Both the position numbers and the translations under genes were made by a program. A stretch of 64,000 nt of DNA from positions 219,407-283,406 of the forward strand of contig NZ_PIQH01000003.1 in NCBI RefSeq assembly GCF_003987475.1, read 5' to 3'. The first letter of the stretch is position 1; every line of letters starts with the position of its first letter. Positions 8,353 through 17,221 of this stretch are shown here, piece by piece. This stretch comes from Idiomarina tyrosinivorans. Lineage in GTDB: Bacteria > Pseudomonadota > Gammaproteobacteria > Enterobacterales > Alteromonadaceae. The notes under the pieces were generated by a model. It was not told the DNA's origin and searched no databases. It saw nothing but the letters and a program-made list of their open reading frames with translations.

Positions 8353-9003
8353 CTACCAAGATTGCGGTTTTACTAGGCCTAATTCGATGGCTTTTAATAC
8401 CGCCCGGGTTCGATCGCGAGTATGTAATTTGCTGAGGATGGTGGACACTTGGTTTTTTACCGTGCCTTCCGATTTGTGCAGCGCTTCGGCAATTTGGCGG
8501 TTGCTGCACCCTGCGGCTACCAGTTGTAGCACCTGTATTTCGCGTGCTGATAAATCGACTGCTGGACTCTGCGCAATGCTATTCGCTGTCGCGCATTGTT
8601 GTAACAGGCGTTCGGTTAATCCCGCCTGCACATAGCGTTCACCTTTGGCGACTTGAGTGATGGCGGCAACCAATACTTCTAGCGAAACGTCTTTCAGCAA
8701 GTAGCCTAATGCGCCGGCACGCATCGCACTCATTAGCAGTTCATGGTCATCAAAAGTGGTCAGCATCAGTGCTCGAACATCGGCATGGTTTTGGCGCAGT
8801 GTCTTTAAGGTGGCGATGCCATCGACTTCAGGCATTTGAATATCGAGTAGCAGCACATCAATATCGCCCGCCTGATAGCGGGCTATCGCTTCTTGGCCAT
8901 TGCCGACACAGGCACAGACATCAATGCTCGGGTCCAAGCTGAGCAAACTGGATACACCCTCACGAACAAGCGTTTGGTCATCGACAATCATTACCCTAAT
9001 CAT
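8353..9003 (-). CDS. NarL/FixJ-family response regulator
   Basis: 216 residues: receiver domain (about 1-120) with the acidic pair D8-D9, phospho-acceptor D54 (LLLDIQMP), conserved Thr (MLTTFDD) and Lys (LLKDVS), then a LuxR-type helix-turn-helix (about 150-210, motif SNRQIAEALHKSEGTVKNQV). All receiver catalytic residues are present. It follows its cognate kinase by one base and the pair is certainly one operon. The divergent neighbour is the membrane-protein gene at 10272, and the iron operon lies downstream; targets are not known. Confidence 0.93.
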   Translation of the reverse strand: MIRVMIVDDQTLVREGVSSLLSLDPSIDVCACVGNGQEAIARYQAGDIDVLLLDIQMPEVDGIATLKTLRQNHADVRALMLTTFDDHELLMSAMRAGALGYLLKDVSLEVLVAAITQVAKGERYVQAGLTERLLQQCATANSIAQSPAVDLSAREIQVLQLVAAGCSNRQIAEALHKSEGTVKNQVSTILSKLHTRDRTRAVLKAIELGLVKPQSW

Positions 9004-9004
9004 T

Positions 9005-10120
9005 TTAATCTTGTACCTCGATAGTCAAACGCAGGGCTTGTTGGTATTGATCTAAGCTGAGTTGGCCTTGGTGTTGAGCTAAGCGTTCACGAACCCCGGC
9101 AATGCCATTACCGGCATTAATTGGCCAATCGCAACGTCCGTTATCCCAGAGCTGTATCGTTACCTGCTGACCCTCGCGAGCAAGCGTCAGCCAAAATTCG
9201 CTGGCATTGGAATGCCGTAAACTATTTGTGAGTGCTTCTTGGCAGATGCGGATGAGGTCTTGGCTGAGTTCGAAATTTTTGAGCGCGACATCGCCCTGCA
9301 TGTGCACTTTTAGGGTAGGGCTGAATTCCGCCAGCGCCTCGAGCGATTCTCGTAGTGATGCCTTTTGTTCGTCACGAATCTCACTCACCGCCTCGCGAAC
9401 ATCCGCCAGCAGCAGTTTTGCTAGCGCATAGCATTGTTGTAACCGCGGCTTTTGTTGCGCATCGGCTTGACGCTCAGCAATTTGCAGATTAATGCTCAAC
9501 GCAGTGAGATGGTGACCGAGCAAGTCGTGTAACTGGCGCGCAATATGGACGCGCTCTTGCTGTCTGGAAGCTTGTTTCAGTAGTGCTTGGGTAGCCAATA
9601 GTTGTTGATGCGCTTGCTCGGCCTGGGCTCGTGCAGCATTTGCCTGCTGTTGGCTATGCATCGCCATCAGCGCAAACAAATTAAAGGTCCAAAATAATGC
9701 CGCTGTTAGCAGCATGTAGGATTGTTGCCAGTGATAAGCAAAAACTAACCACTGCGGTAACGCAATTAAGGTGGCTAGCAGCAGCGCTGGGCGAAAGCGC
9801 ATAAAGGCGGGCAACTGCGCACACCAAATTACCGCAATAATGGCTAAATAGCTAAACGGCAACACCCAGTAAGCGGTGATAATAAGGAGCGCCTGCAAAG
9901 CAATTCCCCAACGCGCTTTGCGTAGCTGCGCAGCGGTAGGATGCTCGAGCAGGGTGAGAGCAATAAAAATCAGCAGAAAGCCGATTAATGCTGTGCCGCC
10001 AATAACGCTCTGCTGCAACTGCCACTGCTGCTGATTTAGCAGCGCTAACGCACTCACAGTGACAAACCCCCAAGTCAGCAAGCCGACAAGGCGATCGATG
10101 GTTAAATACTTCATAAGCAT
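9005..10120 (-). CDS. Sensor histidine kinase, NarX/LiaS/DesK class (HisKA_3)
   Basis: 371 residues. Residues about 10-150 contain six hydrophobic helices with very short loops, so the input domain is intramembrane, as in DesK-like kinases. A short coiled coil (about 155-190) leads to the HisKA_3 dimerisation helix with phospho-acceptor H198 in RQLHDLLGHHL. The HATPase domain has the N-box QEALTNSLRHSNA and a G-box (NGIAGVRERL). It is translated just before its response regulator. DesK-type kinases sense membrane state or cell-envelope stress; that is an inference from topology only. Two in-frame ATGs (10120 and 10114) are possible starts. Confidence 0.92.
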   Translation of the reverse strand: MLMKYLTIDRLVGLLTWGFVTVSALALLNQQQWQLQQSVIGGTALIGFLLIFIALTLLEHPTAAQLRKARWGIALQALLIITAYWVLPFSYLAIIAVIWCAQLPAFMRFRPALLLATLIALPQWLVFAYHWQQSYMLLTAALFWTFNLFALMAMHSQQQANAARAQAEQAHQQLLATQALLKQASRQQERVHIARQLHDLLGHHLTALSINLQIAERQADAQQKPRLQQCYALAKLLLADVREAVSEIRDEQKASLRESLEALAEFSPTLKVHMQGDVALKNFELSQDLIRICQEALTNSLRHSNASEFWLTLAREGQQVTIQLWDNGRCDWPINAGNGIAGVRERLAQHQGQLSLDQYQQALRLTIEVQD

Positions 10121-10271
10121 AGTGTTTTTAGGTTTGATTTAGTATCAACGCAAACCAAGGCGGAGGCAATAGGCCGAAAGTCACGTTTCAGCTCATGACT
10201 TTTGGCACTTATTCGAACGCTAGTCGACGGGCATAGTAGCGGTTGTCGATTGGGTTACAGAGAATAAGACC

Positions 10272-10988
10272 ATGCAAACACTACATCACGGATTATTACT
10301 ACTACACATTTTCCTCGGTAGCTTGGCGTTATGCCTAGTTTGGGTTCCTATCCTAAGCCGCAAGGGTGGGCTCAACCATCGTCGGTTTGGGCGTTATTAC
10401 TCGCTCGCAATGTTAGCGGTTGGCATAAGTGGGGTTGTTATGTCGAGTCTGGTGTTGGCTTGGCCTACGGTGATCAAGGCGCAGGCCTTTGCTAGCAGTG
10501 AGCATCCGGAAGCGCTGTTAGAAATGGTACAGAATATGTGGTCGCTATTACTGTTACTGTCATGGCTAACGGTTAGCGGTGTTATTCATGGTAACTGGGT
10601 GTTGAAGTATAAACATCAGCGCCAAAAATTGCGCAGCTGGGGGTGGCTGGTGTTACCTCTGGGTCTAGCGGTAGGCGGTTTGTGGGTATTAAAAATTGCC
10701 CTGTTCAGCGGCTCGGTATTACACGTGGTATTCGGAAGTTTAGCCTTGTGGAGCAGCTTTACGATGCTCCGCTATGTCTATCGCAAGGAAGTAACGAACA
10801 CCGCCTGGTTACTGGAACACATCGCCGCTATGGGGGGATCGGCCGTTGGCGCCTACACCGCGTTCTTCGCTTTCGGTGGACGCCATTTATTGAGCTTCGC
10901 TAGTGGCTACCAGTTAGTGTTCTGGATAGTTCCTGGCATTGTTGGCGCGTTGTTGATTCAACGCAGCTCGCGCAAGGTTACAGCTTAA
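10272..10988 (+). CDS. DUF2306-like seven-helix membrane protein
   Basis: 238 residues with about seven predicted membrane helices and conserved His residues within or near helices (H5-H6, H12, H36, H105), a pattern resembling the DUF2306/YozB-type membrane proteins of unknown function. Residues [16 protein letters not shown] near 31-46 form the amphipathic loop typical of that group. The gene diverges from the kinase/regulator pair and could be their target. Its 3' end overlaps the 3' end of the convergent chemoreceptor gene by 11 bases. Family assignment is tentative. Confidence 0.7.
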   Translation: MQTLHHGLLLLHIFLGSLALCLVWVPILSRKGGLNHRRFGRYYSLAMLAVGISGVVMSSLVLAWPTVIKAQAFASSEHPEALLEMVQNMWSLLLLLSWLTVSGVIHGNWVLKYKHQRQKLRSWGWLVLPLGLAVGGLWVLKIALFSGSVLHVVFGSLALWSSFTMLRYVYRKEVTNTAWLLEHIAAMGGSAVGAYTAFFAFGGRHLLSFASGYQLVFWIVPGIVGALLIQRSSRKVTA

Positions 10989-12600
10989 AGCGATTAATTA
11001 AGTTGTTCAGATCCACCGCCAAACGCGACAGTTCTGTCGCTGAGGCGTTGGTCTGTTCTGCCCCAGAAGAAGTCGAGTTAGATAAATCTCGAATACTCAT
11101 TAAGCTGCGGTCTACTTCTTTAGAGACTGATGCTTGCTCTTCGGCGGCGCTAGCAATTGACGCATTGCGATTATTGATGTCGTTTACGGCAGTGACAATT
11201 TCTTCCAGCGAACGGCCTTCATCGCTCGCGACATCCAAGGTTTTTATAGCTTTTTCTGCACTGCGCTCAATATTTTCTACCGAGTTATTGCTGGTCTCTT
11301 GAACCGATTGAATCAGGTTTTCAATTTCTACCGTTGACTGTTGTGTGCGATGCGCCAATGCTCTTACTTCATCGGCAACAACCGCAAAACCGCGCCCTGA
11401 TTCACCAGCGCGCGCTGCTTCGATAGCCGCGTTCAATGCTAGCAAATTGGTTTGGTCGGCGATGCCGCGAATCACATCAAGTACGGTGACAATTTCTTTC
11501 ACTTTGTCGGCAAGTTCACCGACCTGTTCAGACGAGACTGACATATCGCCGGCTAGCTCTTTAATCGCATCCAGTGTTTCGCGAACTTGCGCTAACCCTT
11601 GCTGCGCCTTCTCGTCGGCAAATACCGATGACTCCGATGCCGCTTGCGCATCACGAGCAACGTTTTCTATAGCGGTAGTCAGTTCGTTGACCGCGGTCGC
11701 GGCTTGTTCAAGTTCGTTAGATTGTTGCTGTATGGTACGAGCCGAGTCGTCGGTGACCGAATTTAGCTCTTCAGATGTAGAAGCCAACTGCTCTGAGGAT
11801 TTCGCGATGGTTTGCAGGGAATTGCGCAACTCTTCTTGCGTCTTACGCAATTCACGTAATAGTTGCGCCGGTTCGTCTTGGCCTTCGACTTCAAAACTTT
11901 GGCTCAAATCACGGTCAGCAATACGGTGTGCAACATCCACCGCTTGGCGGAGTGGGTCAACAATGCTGCGGGTGAGTAACCAAGCAAAGGCAGCCAGTAA
12001 GCTCAGGGTGATAACGACGACAACTATTAGCCATAAACCGGCACTTTTACGAATGTCTTCCGCCATCGCTGACGCCTCATTAACCTCTCGCTTCTGGTAA
12101 TCCACTAAGTCGTCTAGTAGTGTCGAAATTTTGTTTGTGAGAGGAAGTTGCTGATTATCTCGCAGGCTAAGTGCTGCAGAGGTTTGGCCGCTATTAATGA
12201 GGTTCAGAAATTGCTTTTGTATGTTCCAGTATTGATTTTGTAACTGCTCGTAGTCGGCAATCAGTTGTTTGGCCTTGGCGCTGTCCGCCAGTTGTTTAAG
12301 TTGCTGATGATGCGATTGCATGTTCTGTTTCGCATCTTCTAGCTTGGCGGTGTACTTTTGCCGACCACTGGCACTGTCTGCGGCAGCGATATTGGCGGTG
12401 TGTACGCGGACGCGTAAAAACTCTCGGTCGATTCCGTTGATCTGCTCTGTGCTAGGAATTTGTTGTTCAGTAATCTGGGCTAGCTGTTCAGACACACTAT
12501 TCAGTTGCGCTATAGCAAAAATACCCATTGCTAAAACAATCACGCCAATTAATCCAAAGGCGCCGCTGGCGCGAATCCCCACAGATAGGTTACGAAACAT
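10978..12600 (-). CDS. Methyl-accepting chemotaxis protein
   Basis: 540 residues from ATG 12600. That start is preferred over an upstream in-frame ATG because GGAG lies 7 bases before it and the signal-anchor helix then starts properly. It has a first membrane helix (about 10-32), a periplasmic four-helix-bundle sensor (about 33-190), a second helix (about 190-212), a HAMP domain (about 213-265), and a cytoplasmic signalling hairpin whose tip reads [22 protein letters not shown], the universal CheA/CheW contact. The ligand is unknown. A sigma-28-like promoter lies 92 bases upstream, inside the end of the preceding lipoprotein gene, as expected for a late flagellar-regulon gene. Confidence 0.93.
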   Translation of the reverse strand: MFRNLSVGIRASGAFGLIGVIVLAMGIFAIAQLNSVSEQLAQITEQQIPSTEQINGIDREFLRVRVHTANIAAADSASGRQKYTAKLEDAKQNMQSHHQQLKQLADSAKAKQLIADYEQLQNQYWNIQKQFLNLINSGQTSAALSLRDNQQLPLTNKISTLLDDLVDYQKREVNEASAMAEDIRKSAGLWLIVVVVITLSLLAAFAWLLTRSIVDPLRQAVDVAHRIADRDLSQSFEVEGQDEPAQLLRELRKTQEELRNSLQTIAKSSEQLASTSEELNSVTDDSARTIQQQSNELEQAATAVNELTTAIENVARDAQAASESSVFADEKAQQGLAQVRETLDAIKELAGDMSVSSEQVGELADKVKEIVTVLDVIRGIADQTNLLALNAAIEAARAGESGRGFAVVADEVRALAHRTQQSTVEIENLIQSVQETSNNSVENIERSAEKAIKTLDVASDEGRSLEEIVTAVNDINNRNASIASAAEEQASVSKEVDRSLMSIRDLSNSTSSGAEQTNASATELSRLAVDLNNLINRFKL

Positions 12601-12669
12601 TCGGTGACTCCAACTTATTATTCGACCGATCACTGTTGCAGATGGTGGGTTGAACAGCGAACCAGATTA

Positions 12670-13173
12670 TTATTTGTCTATATCATTAGTGCTATCGGCA
12701 CAGTGGTCACATTCTTGAGATTTTACCGACTCGGTATTGTTTGTGATTGGTACAAAAATGGCAAGCCCATGCGCTATCTTATCGCTCAGTTGGATCGCGC
12801 GTTCTAAGCCCAGAAAAATACTCACGTTGCCTGAGCGTTGGCCAATGCCAGTACCAATACTCACTGAGTTATCGGGCTGGTCTTCGCTACCTTGCAGCAC
12901 AATCCCGTTGGCACCGAGTTGTGCGGCTTGCTGTCGTAACTGGTTAATCACAAAGCGCTGCTCTGCTTGTTCACCGAAGCGGAAAGAACCATCGCTAGAT
13001 GCCTTTATTAGGGCAATTTCTTCCGCTTCAGCGGGCTTTTGCCGATAAAACTGGACGGTATCGGGATTAATTGCGGGGTGCTTAGTACCTAACATAACAA
13101 CTGAAGGCTCGCTGGCGCAGCCCGCTAACAGCGCAGCAAGGACTACGCCAGTAAAATACTGTTGAATTGTCAT
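12670..13173 (-). CDS. Predicted lipoprotein, function unknown
   Basis: 167 residues from ATG 13173. This start is chosen because CGGAG lies 6 bases before it and because the protein then begins with a textbook lipoprotein signal (VVLAALLAGCAS, lipobox LAGC with Cys at about residue 20). The upstream extension of the open frame overlaps the divergent aminotransferase promoter and is not credible. The mature part (RFVINQLRQQAAQLGANGIVL) resembles envelope proteins of the YbjP/DUF4156/RcsF-like alpha-beta type that begin with a similar AxxxGANGI segment, but I cannot name it. The C-terminus is Asp/Cys-rich and carries the putative promoter of the chemoreceptor gene. Confidence 0.75.
   Translation of the reverse strand: MTIQQYFTGVVLAALLAGCASEPSVVMLGTKHPAINPDTVQFYRQKPAEAEEIALIKASSDGSFRFGEQAEQRFVINQLRQQAAQLGANGIVLQGSEDQPDNSVSIGTGIGQRSGNVSIFLGLERAIQLSDKIAHGLAIFVPITNNTESVKSQECDHCADSTNDIDK
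12692..12718 (-). promoter_or_regulatory. Putative sigma-28 (FliA) promoter of the chemoreceptor gene
   Basis: On the minus strand the -35 element TCAA (consensus TAAA) is followed by a 15-base spacer and a -10 element GCCGATAG (consensus GCCGATAA, 7 of 8). Position and direction suit the chemoreceptor gene starting at 12600. It lies within the 3' coding part of the lipoprotein gene. Confidence 0.55.
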
Positions 13174-13269
13174 AGACTGCTCCGAAAATCGCCATTCTGC
13201 GTACAAGCTTAAGACAAATAAGTGTTGTGGTATAGTGAGACCACAGATGTAAGCAGAAGGATAAGAATA

Positions 13270-14274
13270 ATGGCGGCGTTCGGAAAAACGTTTATGCCGA
13301 AAATGACCTTGGCCAAGTATGAAAATGGTCAATGGCAAGAATTTAACTTAACCTCAGCGGAGCAATTGACGCTGCACCCAGGCGCACACGTATTGCATTA
13401 TGCCAGTACCTGTTTCGAAGGGTTGAAAGCATTTCGTCACCGAGATGGCAGCGTGCATATTTTTCGCCTCGAGAATAATGTGGCGCGCATGCAACAAAGC
13501 GCTCGGTTATTGAATCTGCCGGAAATTAATGCTGAGCAGCTGCGGGCGATGATCATCCGTGTCGTCGAGGAGTATGTTACCGAGGTACCCGAACCGCCGG
13601 GCTCAATGTATATTCGGCCAACACTGATAGGCACCGAAGCCGCTATTGGTAAAGCCGCTGCACCGACCGATAGCGCAATGCTGTACGTTTTGCTTTCGCC
13701 GGTGGGGGATTACTTTGCGGGTGGAGAGCGGGCGTTACGGTTGTTGGTCGAAGAAGATGGCATGCGCTGTGCCGCGCACATGGGCATGATTAAAAGTGGT
13801 GGTAACTACGCGAGCGCAATGCCACATATTTTAGCGGCGAAAGCCGGACACCAAGCAGACCAAGTGTTGTTTGCTCCGAATGGCGATGTGCAGGAAACGG
13901 GCGCTGCTAACTTTTTATTGCTTGATGGTGACGAACTGATTACTAAGAATCTGGACTCGACCTTTTTGCATGGTATAACCCGTGATTCGCTATTAACCCT
14001 TGCGGCTGATATGGGCTATCGCGTTAGTGAGCGAGAACTCACAGTGTCGGAACTGCTAGAACGCGCTGCTCATGAAGATTGTGAGGCAGCATTGTCGGGT
14101 ACCGCCGCAGTATTGGCGCCAGTGGGTGAACTGCTTCACAATGGCACATTGCACAAAGTGGGAAGCGGCAACATTGGCACTAAAGTCAAACAGCTTCGAC
14201 AGGCACTCAATGCTATTCAATGGGGTCAAGCCGCCGATAAATATGGCTGGTTGACGCGTGTTAGTCAGCGCTAA
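13270..14274 (+). CDS. ilvE: Branched-chain amino acid aminotransferase
   Basis: 334 residues from ATG 13270, chosen because AAGGA lies 9 bases before it and the N-terminus MAAFGKTFMPKM then aligns with type II BCATs. It is a fold-type IV PLP enzyme that transfers the amino group of Leu, Ile or Val to 2-oxoglutarate. The motif YASTCFEGLKAFR near residues 45-57 and the Lys in MIKSGGNYASAM (likely the PLP-binding Lys region) mark the family, and FAPNGDVQETGAANFLL follows, as in BCATs. It stands alone and diverges from the lipoprotein gene. Its 3' end overlaps the convergent diguanylate cyclase by 14 bases. A D-amino-acid or aromatic specificity cannot be excluded. Confidence 0.88.
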   Translation: MAAFGKTFMPKMTLAKYENGQWQEFNLTSAEQLTLHPGAHVLHYASTCFEGLKAFRHRDGSVHIFRLENNVARMQQSARLLNLPEINAEQLRAMIIRVVEEYVTEVPEPPGSMYIRPTLIGTEAAIGKAAAPTDSAMLYVLLSPVGDYFAGGERALRLLVEEDGMRCAAHMGMIKSGGNYASAMPHILAAKAGHQADQVLFAPNGDVQETGAANFLLLDGDELITKNLDSTFLHGITRDSLLTLAADMGYRVSERELTVSELLERAAHEDCEAALSGTAAVLAPVGELLHNGTLHKVGSGNIGTKVKQLRQALNAIQWGQAADKYGWLTRVSQR

Positions 14275-15613
14275 CGATACAGTTTCGGCCAGCGCCTTTA
14301 GCGCGATAGAGCGCTTGGTCGGCGCGTTGATAGATCTGTAGAAATTCGTCCTTATCGGCGGTTCGGGTCATGCCCACAGAAATGCTGTATTTGATTTCCG
14401 TACCGTCGTCTAAGGTCACTGGATTATCATGGACTTGCTGACGGCAGCGCTCCAGTGCTTTATGGGCAACTGCGACATTATCGGAGTCGATCAGCAATAC
14501 AAACTCTTCACCACCAAGCCGAGCGGCTAAATCGTGCTCACGAATATTCGCTTTTAGTACCTGAGCCAGTTTGCGTAACACTCGGTCGCCAGCCTGGTGG
14601 CCGTAGCGGTCGTTGATGGTCTTAAAGTGGTCGGCATCGGCGATAGCGACATAGAACGGGGTGCCTTGTTGTCGTTGCTTTTTTAACCGTTCGTTAATCT
14701 GGTAAATGGCGCTGGTACGGTTGCTCAATTCTGTTAATGGATCAAAGTAGGCTAACTGGCGTAATTCATCCAAACGGCGTTTTTCCGCCAGTATGGTCTC
14801 AATGGCCGAAGCCACTAAGCTAATTAACTCAATCTCTAGCGCATCAAAAGGTAACTCACGTTGTGCTGCAGAAGAGAAGCTCAAGGTTCCCCAAAGTTCG
14901 CCATCAATGGTTAATGGAACGCCTAGATAGGTTTCTAATTCGAACGTCTGGTAACAGGGGTGACCTTTGAAAAAGGCACTTTTCGCTGCTTCGGTCACGG
15001 CGATGACCCGTTCCTCTGCTAAGGTAACAGAACAATAAGTATTCCCCAGTGGGAAATGCGTTTCAGGTTCTATTGGCTGACCGATGGCATCAGAGTACTT
15101 AACGATATAGTCGTTGCCATCGACTTCCGACACCAGTCCTATCTCGGTTTGCAGGTAGGAATTACCCAGTTCCAATAGCTGGCTGATCACTTTACCTTTG
15201 CGCTTTTTCCCCGGTTGATTAATGATTTTATGAACCGTACGCATCAAGTCGGTCGCCGAGATGTACGAGGTAATATCATCGATAATGGCGTAAAAACCTG
15301 ACACTTTGCCGCTATCAGCATCATGCATTGGCACATAGCGGGTGTTGAGAATGCGTTTGCGACCGTTAGCTAAGGTGATGGTTTGTTCATACTCGACGTG
15401 CTCACCATTTAATGCACGCTGGTGCAGGGGTTTTACGTACTCTGCCGACTCGCTATCCAGGATTTCATCTACGCGCTTTCCCAAAATATCCACCGCGGGC
15501 TTATCAACAAACATTTCATAGGCATGGTTAACAAATTGGAATCGCCGCTCCTCGTCAATATAAGCGATGATGGTATCGATGGCATTAGCAAGTTGCTGAA
15601 TATCGCGGTACAT
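14261..15613 (-). CDS. PAS-GAF-GGDEF diguanylate cyclase
   Basis: 450 residues: PAS domain (about 1-115), GAF domain (about 125-280) and GGDEF domain (about 285-448). The active site GGEEF is intact at 367-371, so the protein should make cyclic di-GMP. An RxxD inhibitory site (R358 to D361) sits exactly five residues upstream of GGEEF, so product feedback inhibition is expected. There is no membrane segment; it is a cytoplasmic sensor. With the flagellar genes in the same window it could affect the motile-to-sessile switch, but that is inference. Confidence 0.92.
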   Translation of the reverse strand: MYRDIQQLANAIDTIIAYIDEERRFQFVNHAYEMFVDKPAVDILGKRVDEILDSESAEYVKPLHQRALNGEHVEYEQTITLANGRKRILNTRYVPMHDADSGKVSGFYAIIDDITSYISATDLMRTVHKIINQPGKKRKGKVISQLLELGNSYLQTEIGLVSEVDGNDYIVKYSDAIGQPIEPETHFPLGNTYCSVTLAEERVIAVTEAAKSAFFKGHPCYQTFELETYLGVPLTIDGELWGTLSFSSAAQRELPFDALEIELISLVASAIETILAEKRRLDELRQLAYFDPLTELSNRTSAIYQINERLKKQRQQGTPFYVAIADADHFKTINDRYGHQAGDRVLRKLAQVLKANIREHDLAARLGGEEFVLLIDSDNVAVAHKALERCRQQVHDNPVTLDDGTEIKYSISVGMTRTADKDEFLQIYQRADQALYRAKGAGRNCIVSAD

Positions 15614-15709
15614 GAGCTCTAACTCTTAATGGTTATCGTATTATAGCGCCTTGAGATCACATTACTGGAGTTAGCCGGAAAACCCAAGATAGCGAAGTAA
15701 TTAACCCTA

Positions 15710-15762
15710 TTGCGTAAACCTAAAACGATTGCTAAATTAAAAGTAAAGCAAAAAAGGTTTAC
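15710..15762 (+). promoter_or_regulatory. Promoter bracketed by an 8-bp inverted repeat upstream of the SatD-like gene
   Basis: TTGCGT (15710-15715) and TAAATT (15733-15738) are spaced by 17 bases and resemble a sigma-70 promoter. A perfect inverted repeat overlaps it: GTAAACCT at 15714-15721 and AGGTTTAC at 15755-15762, the latter covering the ribosome-binding AAGG of the gene starting at 15768. This could be an operator for the downstream HTH-containing protein. Confidence 0.45.
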
Positions 15763-15767
15763 ACCGT

Positions 15768-16394
15768 ATGTCTGTTTTAACCGTGCTGAGTGGCGACATC
15801 GTTGCTTCTAGCAGTTACACCGCCGCCCAACTCAATAACGTGATTGCCGCGCTAAAAAGCCACTTTGCTGAGTGGCAACAGCACTGTGATCTGCGCTGGC
15901 AGGTTTACCGCGGTGATGCTTTTCAGGCTTATGTTAGCGAGCCTGGGCAGGGTTTAGCGCTGGCATTGTCGGTACGAGCGCGATTAGCGACGTTAACGCC
16001 GCAGTGCCAGGCCACACAATCCTTGGCCGTTGGCCAAGCCGAGTTGTTGCGGGAGAGTCCAGGTGAATCACTAGGGCCGGTATTCGAACAATCAGGTCGG
16101 CAACTTGAAAGCCAAGAAAACGGGTCGTTACAGTTAGTACTGACTGACCCGGAATTATCAACATTATCGGCGTGGCAATTGGCGGTGATGCTGTTCGATA
16201 AACTCACCGGCGACTTATCGCAGCGCCAGGCCGAGATATTACTGGCATGGTTGCAGGCACCAGAGTTGAGCCAACAAGCATTGGCGGATAAGCTAGCAAC
16301 CAGTCGACAAAATGTGCATTTGCATTTTAAACGCATGAATATGGATGCCATAGCAACCACGCTTAACCAGTTTCAGGAGTACCCATGGCGGTAA
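15768..16394 (+). CDS. SatD-family protein
   Basis: 208 residues. The N-terminus VLTVLSGDIVASS and the later WQVYRGDAFQAYV segment match the SatD family, described from streptococcal acid-tolerance loci and often annotated with a cyclase-like fold. Residues about 165-205 form a helix-turn-helix (LSQQALADKLATSRQNVHLHFKRM), so the protein may bind DNA. The stop codon overlaps the start of the DUF3307 gene by 10 bases, so the two are coupled. This pairing recurs in many bacteria. The role is unknown; I infer a cytoplasmic regulator or nucleotide-sensing partner of the membrane protein that follows. Confidence 0.75.
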   Translation: MSVLTVLSGDIVASSSYTAAQLNNVIAALKSHFAEWQQHCDLRWQVYRGDAFQAYVSEPGQGLALALSVRARLATLTPQCQATQSLAVGQAELLRESPGESLGPVFEQSGRQLESQENGSLQLVLTDPELSTLSAWQLAVMLFDKLTGDLSQRQAEILLAWLQAPELSQQALADKLATSRQNVHLHFKRMNMDAIATTLNQFQEYPWR

Positions 16395-17128
16395 CGGCAC
16401 TATTATTATTTTTGGCACACCTGTTAGGCGACTTTTACCTACAACCGCAAGCATGGATTGATAGCCGCTACCAGCATCGCATTCGATCGCTTGGACTGTT
16501 CAAGCATATCGTGGTGCATGCGATTGTTGCTGCGCTGGCTTTAGCGCTCAGTCCGCTGCCAATGAGTTTACCCAGTCTAATACTGGCTTGGGCAGCGGTG
16601 GTGTTGAGCCACTATGGGATTGATATTTGGAAGTCTTATCAAAAAGGCGGTTTCCGTTATTTTCTGCTTGACCAAGTCGGCCACTGGCTGGTTATTGCTG
16701 GGACAACGCTGGCGCTGGGTGCCGCGGCAAACATTTGGCAAGTAAGTGAGTTAGCAGCATTTTGTGAGCACTTACTTAGCGTAAAGGCATTGTTATTACT
16801 GGCAGCGGTACTGTTGCTCAGTGAACCGGTAGCGATTGCGATTAGTATGGCGCTGGACAGTTACACCCGTCAGTTAGACGATGATGAAGGCTTACTAAAA
16901 GCGGGCAAATGGCTGGGTATTATCGAGCGTTGGTTGATCTTTGGCTTTGTCCTAAACGGCTTATATGTCGGTGTCGGCTTCCTGCTGGCGATGAAAAGTA
17001 TTTTCCGCATCGGTGACTTAACGCGCGCCCGCGACCGCAAACTAACCGAGTATATTATGCTCGGTACATTGCTTAGCGTTAGCATTGCCATCGGCGTCGG
17101 CGCGCTTACACGTTATTTGCTTGGTTGA
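16385..17128 (+). CDS. DUF3307 membrane protein
   Basis: 247 residues with about six hydrophobic helices. The N-terminal motif LAHLLGDFYLQP with Asp and His in the first helix, followed by HIVVHAIVAAL and SHYGIDIWK, is diagnostic for DUF3307, an inner-membrane family of unknown function whose conserved His/Asp residues suggest a metal site. It overlaps the SatD-like gene by 10 bases (ATG inside its last codons), a sign of translational coupling. The ribosome-binding sequence CAGGAG lies within the end of the upstream gene. The pair forms a self-contained two-gene unit. Confidence 0.82.
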   Translation: MAVTALLLFLAHLLGDFYLQPQAWIDSRYQHRIRSLGLFKHIVVHAIVAALALALSPLPMSLPSLILAWAAVVLSHYGIDIWKSYQKGGFRYFLLDQVGHWLVIAGTTLALGAAANIWQVSELAAFCEHLLSVKALLLLAAVLLLSEPVAIAISMALDSYTRQLDDDEGLLKAGKWLGIIERWLIFGFVLNGLYVGVGFLLAMKSIFRIGDLTRARDRKLTEYIMLGTLLSVSIAIGVGALTRYLLG

Positions 17129-17221
17129 GGCCAATTGCGCAATTTCAATCAGGAAAAGCTGCGGCTGGATAAGGCACTATCGTCGGTAGTCTAGCTCTGA
17201 GATAGTAAACAAAGGAAGCCG

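Noticed and set aside
11345..12100. 251-codon open frame antisense to the chemoreceptor gene
   Set aside because: Ser/Thr/Ala/Arg-rich shadow of the MCP coding sequence with no ribosome-binding site and no recognised domain; the minus-strand MCP is certain.
13174..13338. 55-codon N-terminal extension of the lipoprotein frame
   Set aside because: It lacks a ribosome-binding site, overlaps the divergent aminotransferase start, and would bury the lipoprotein signal peptide.
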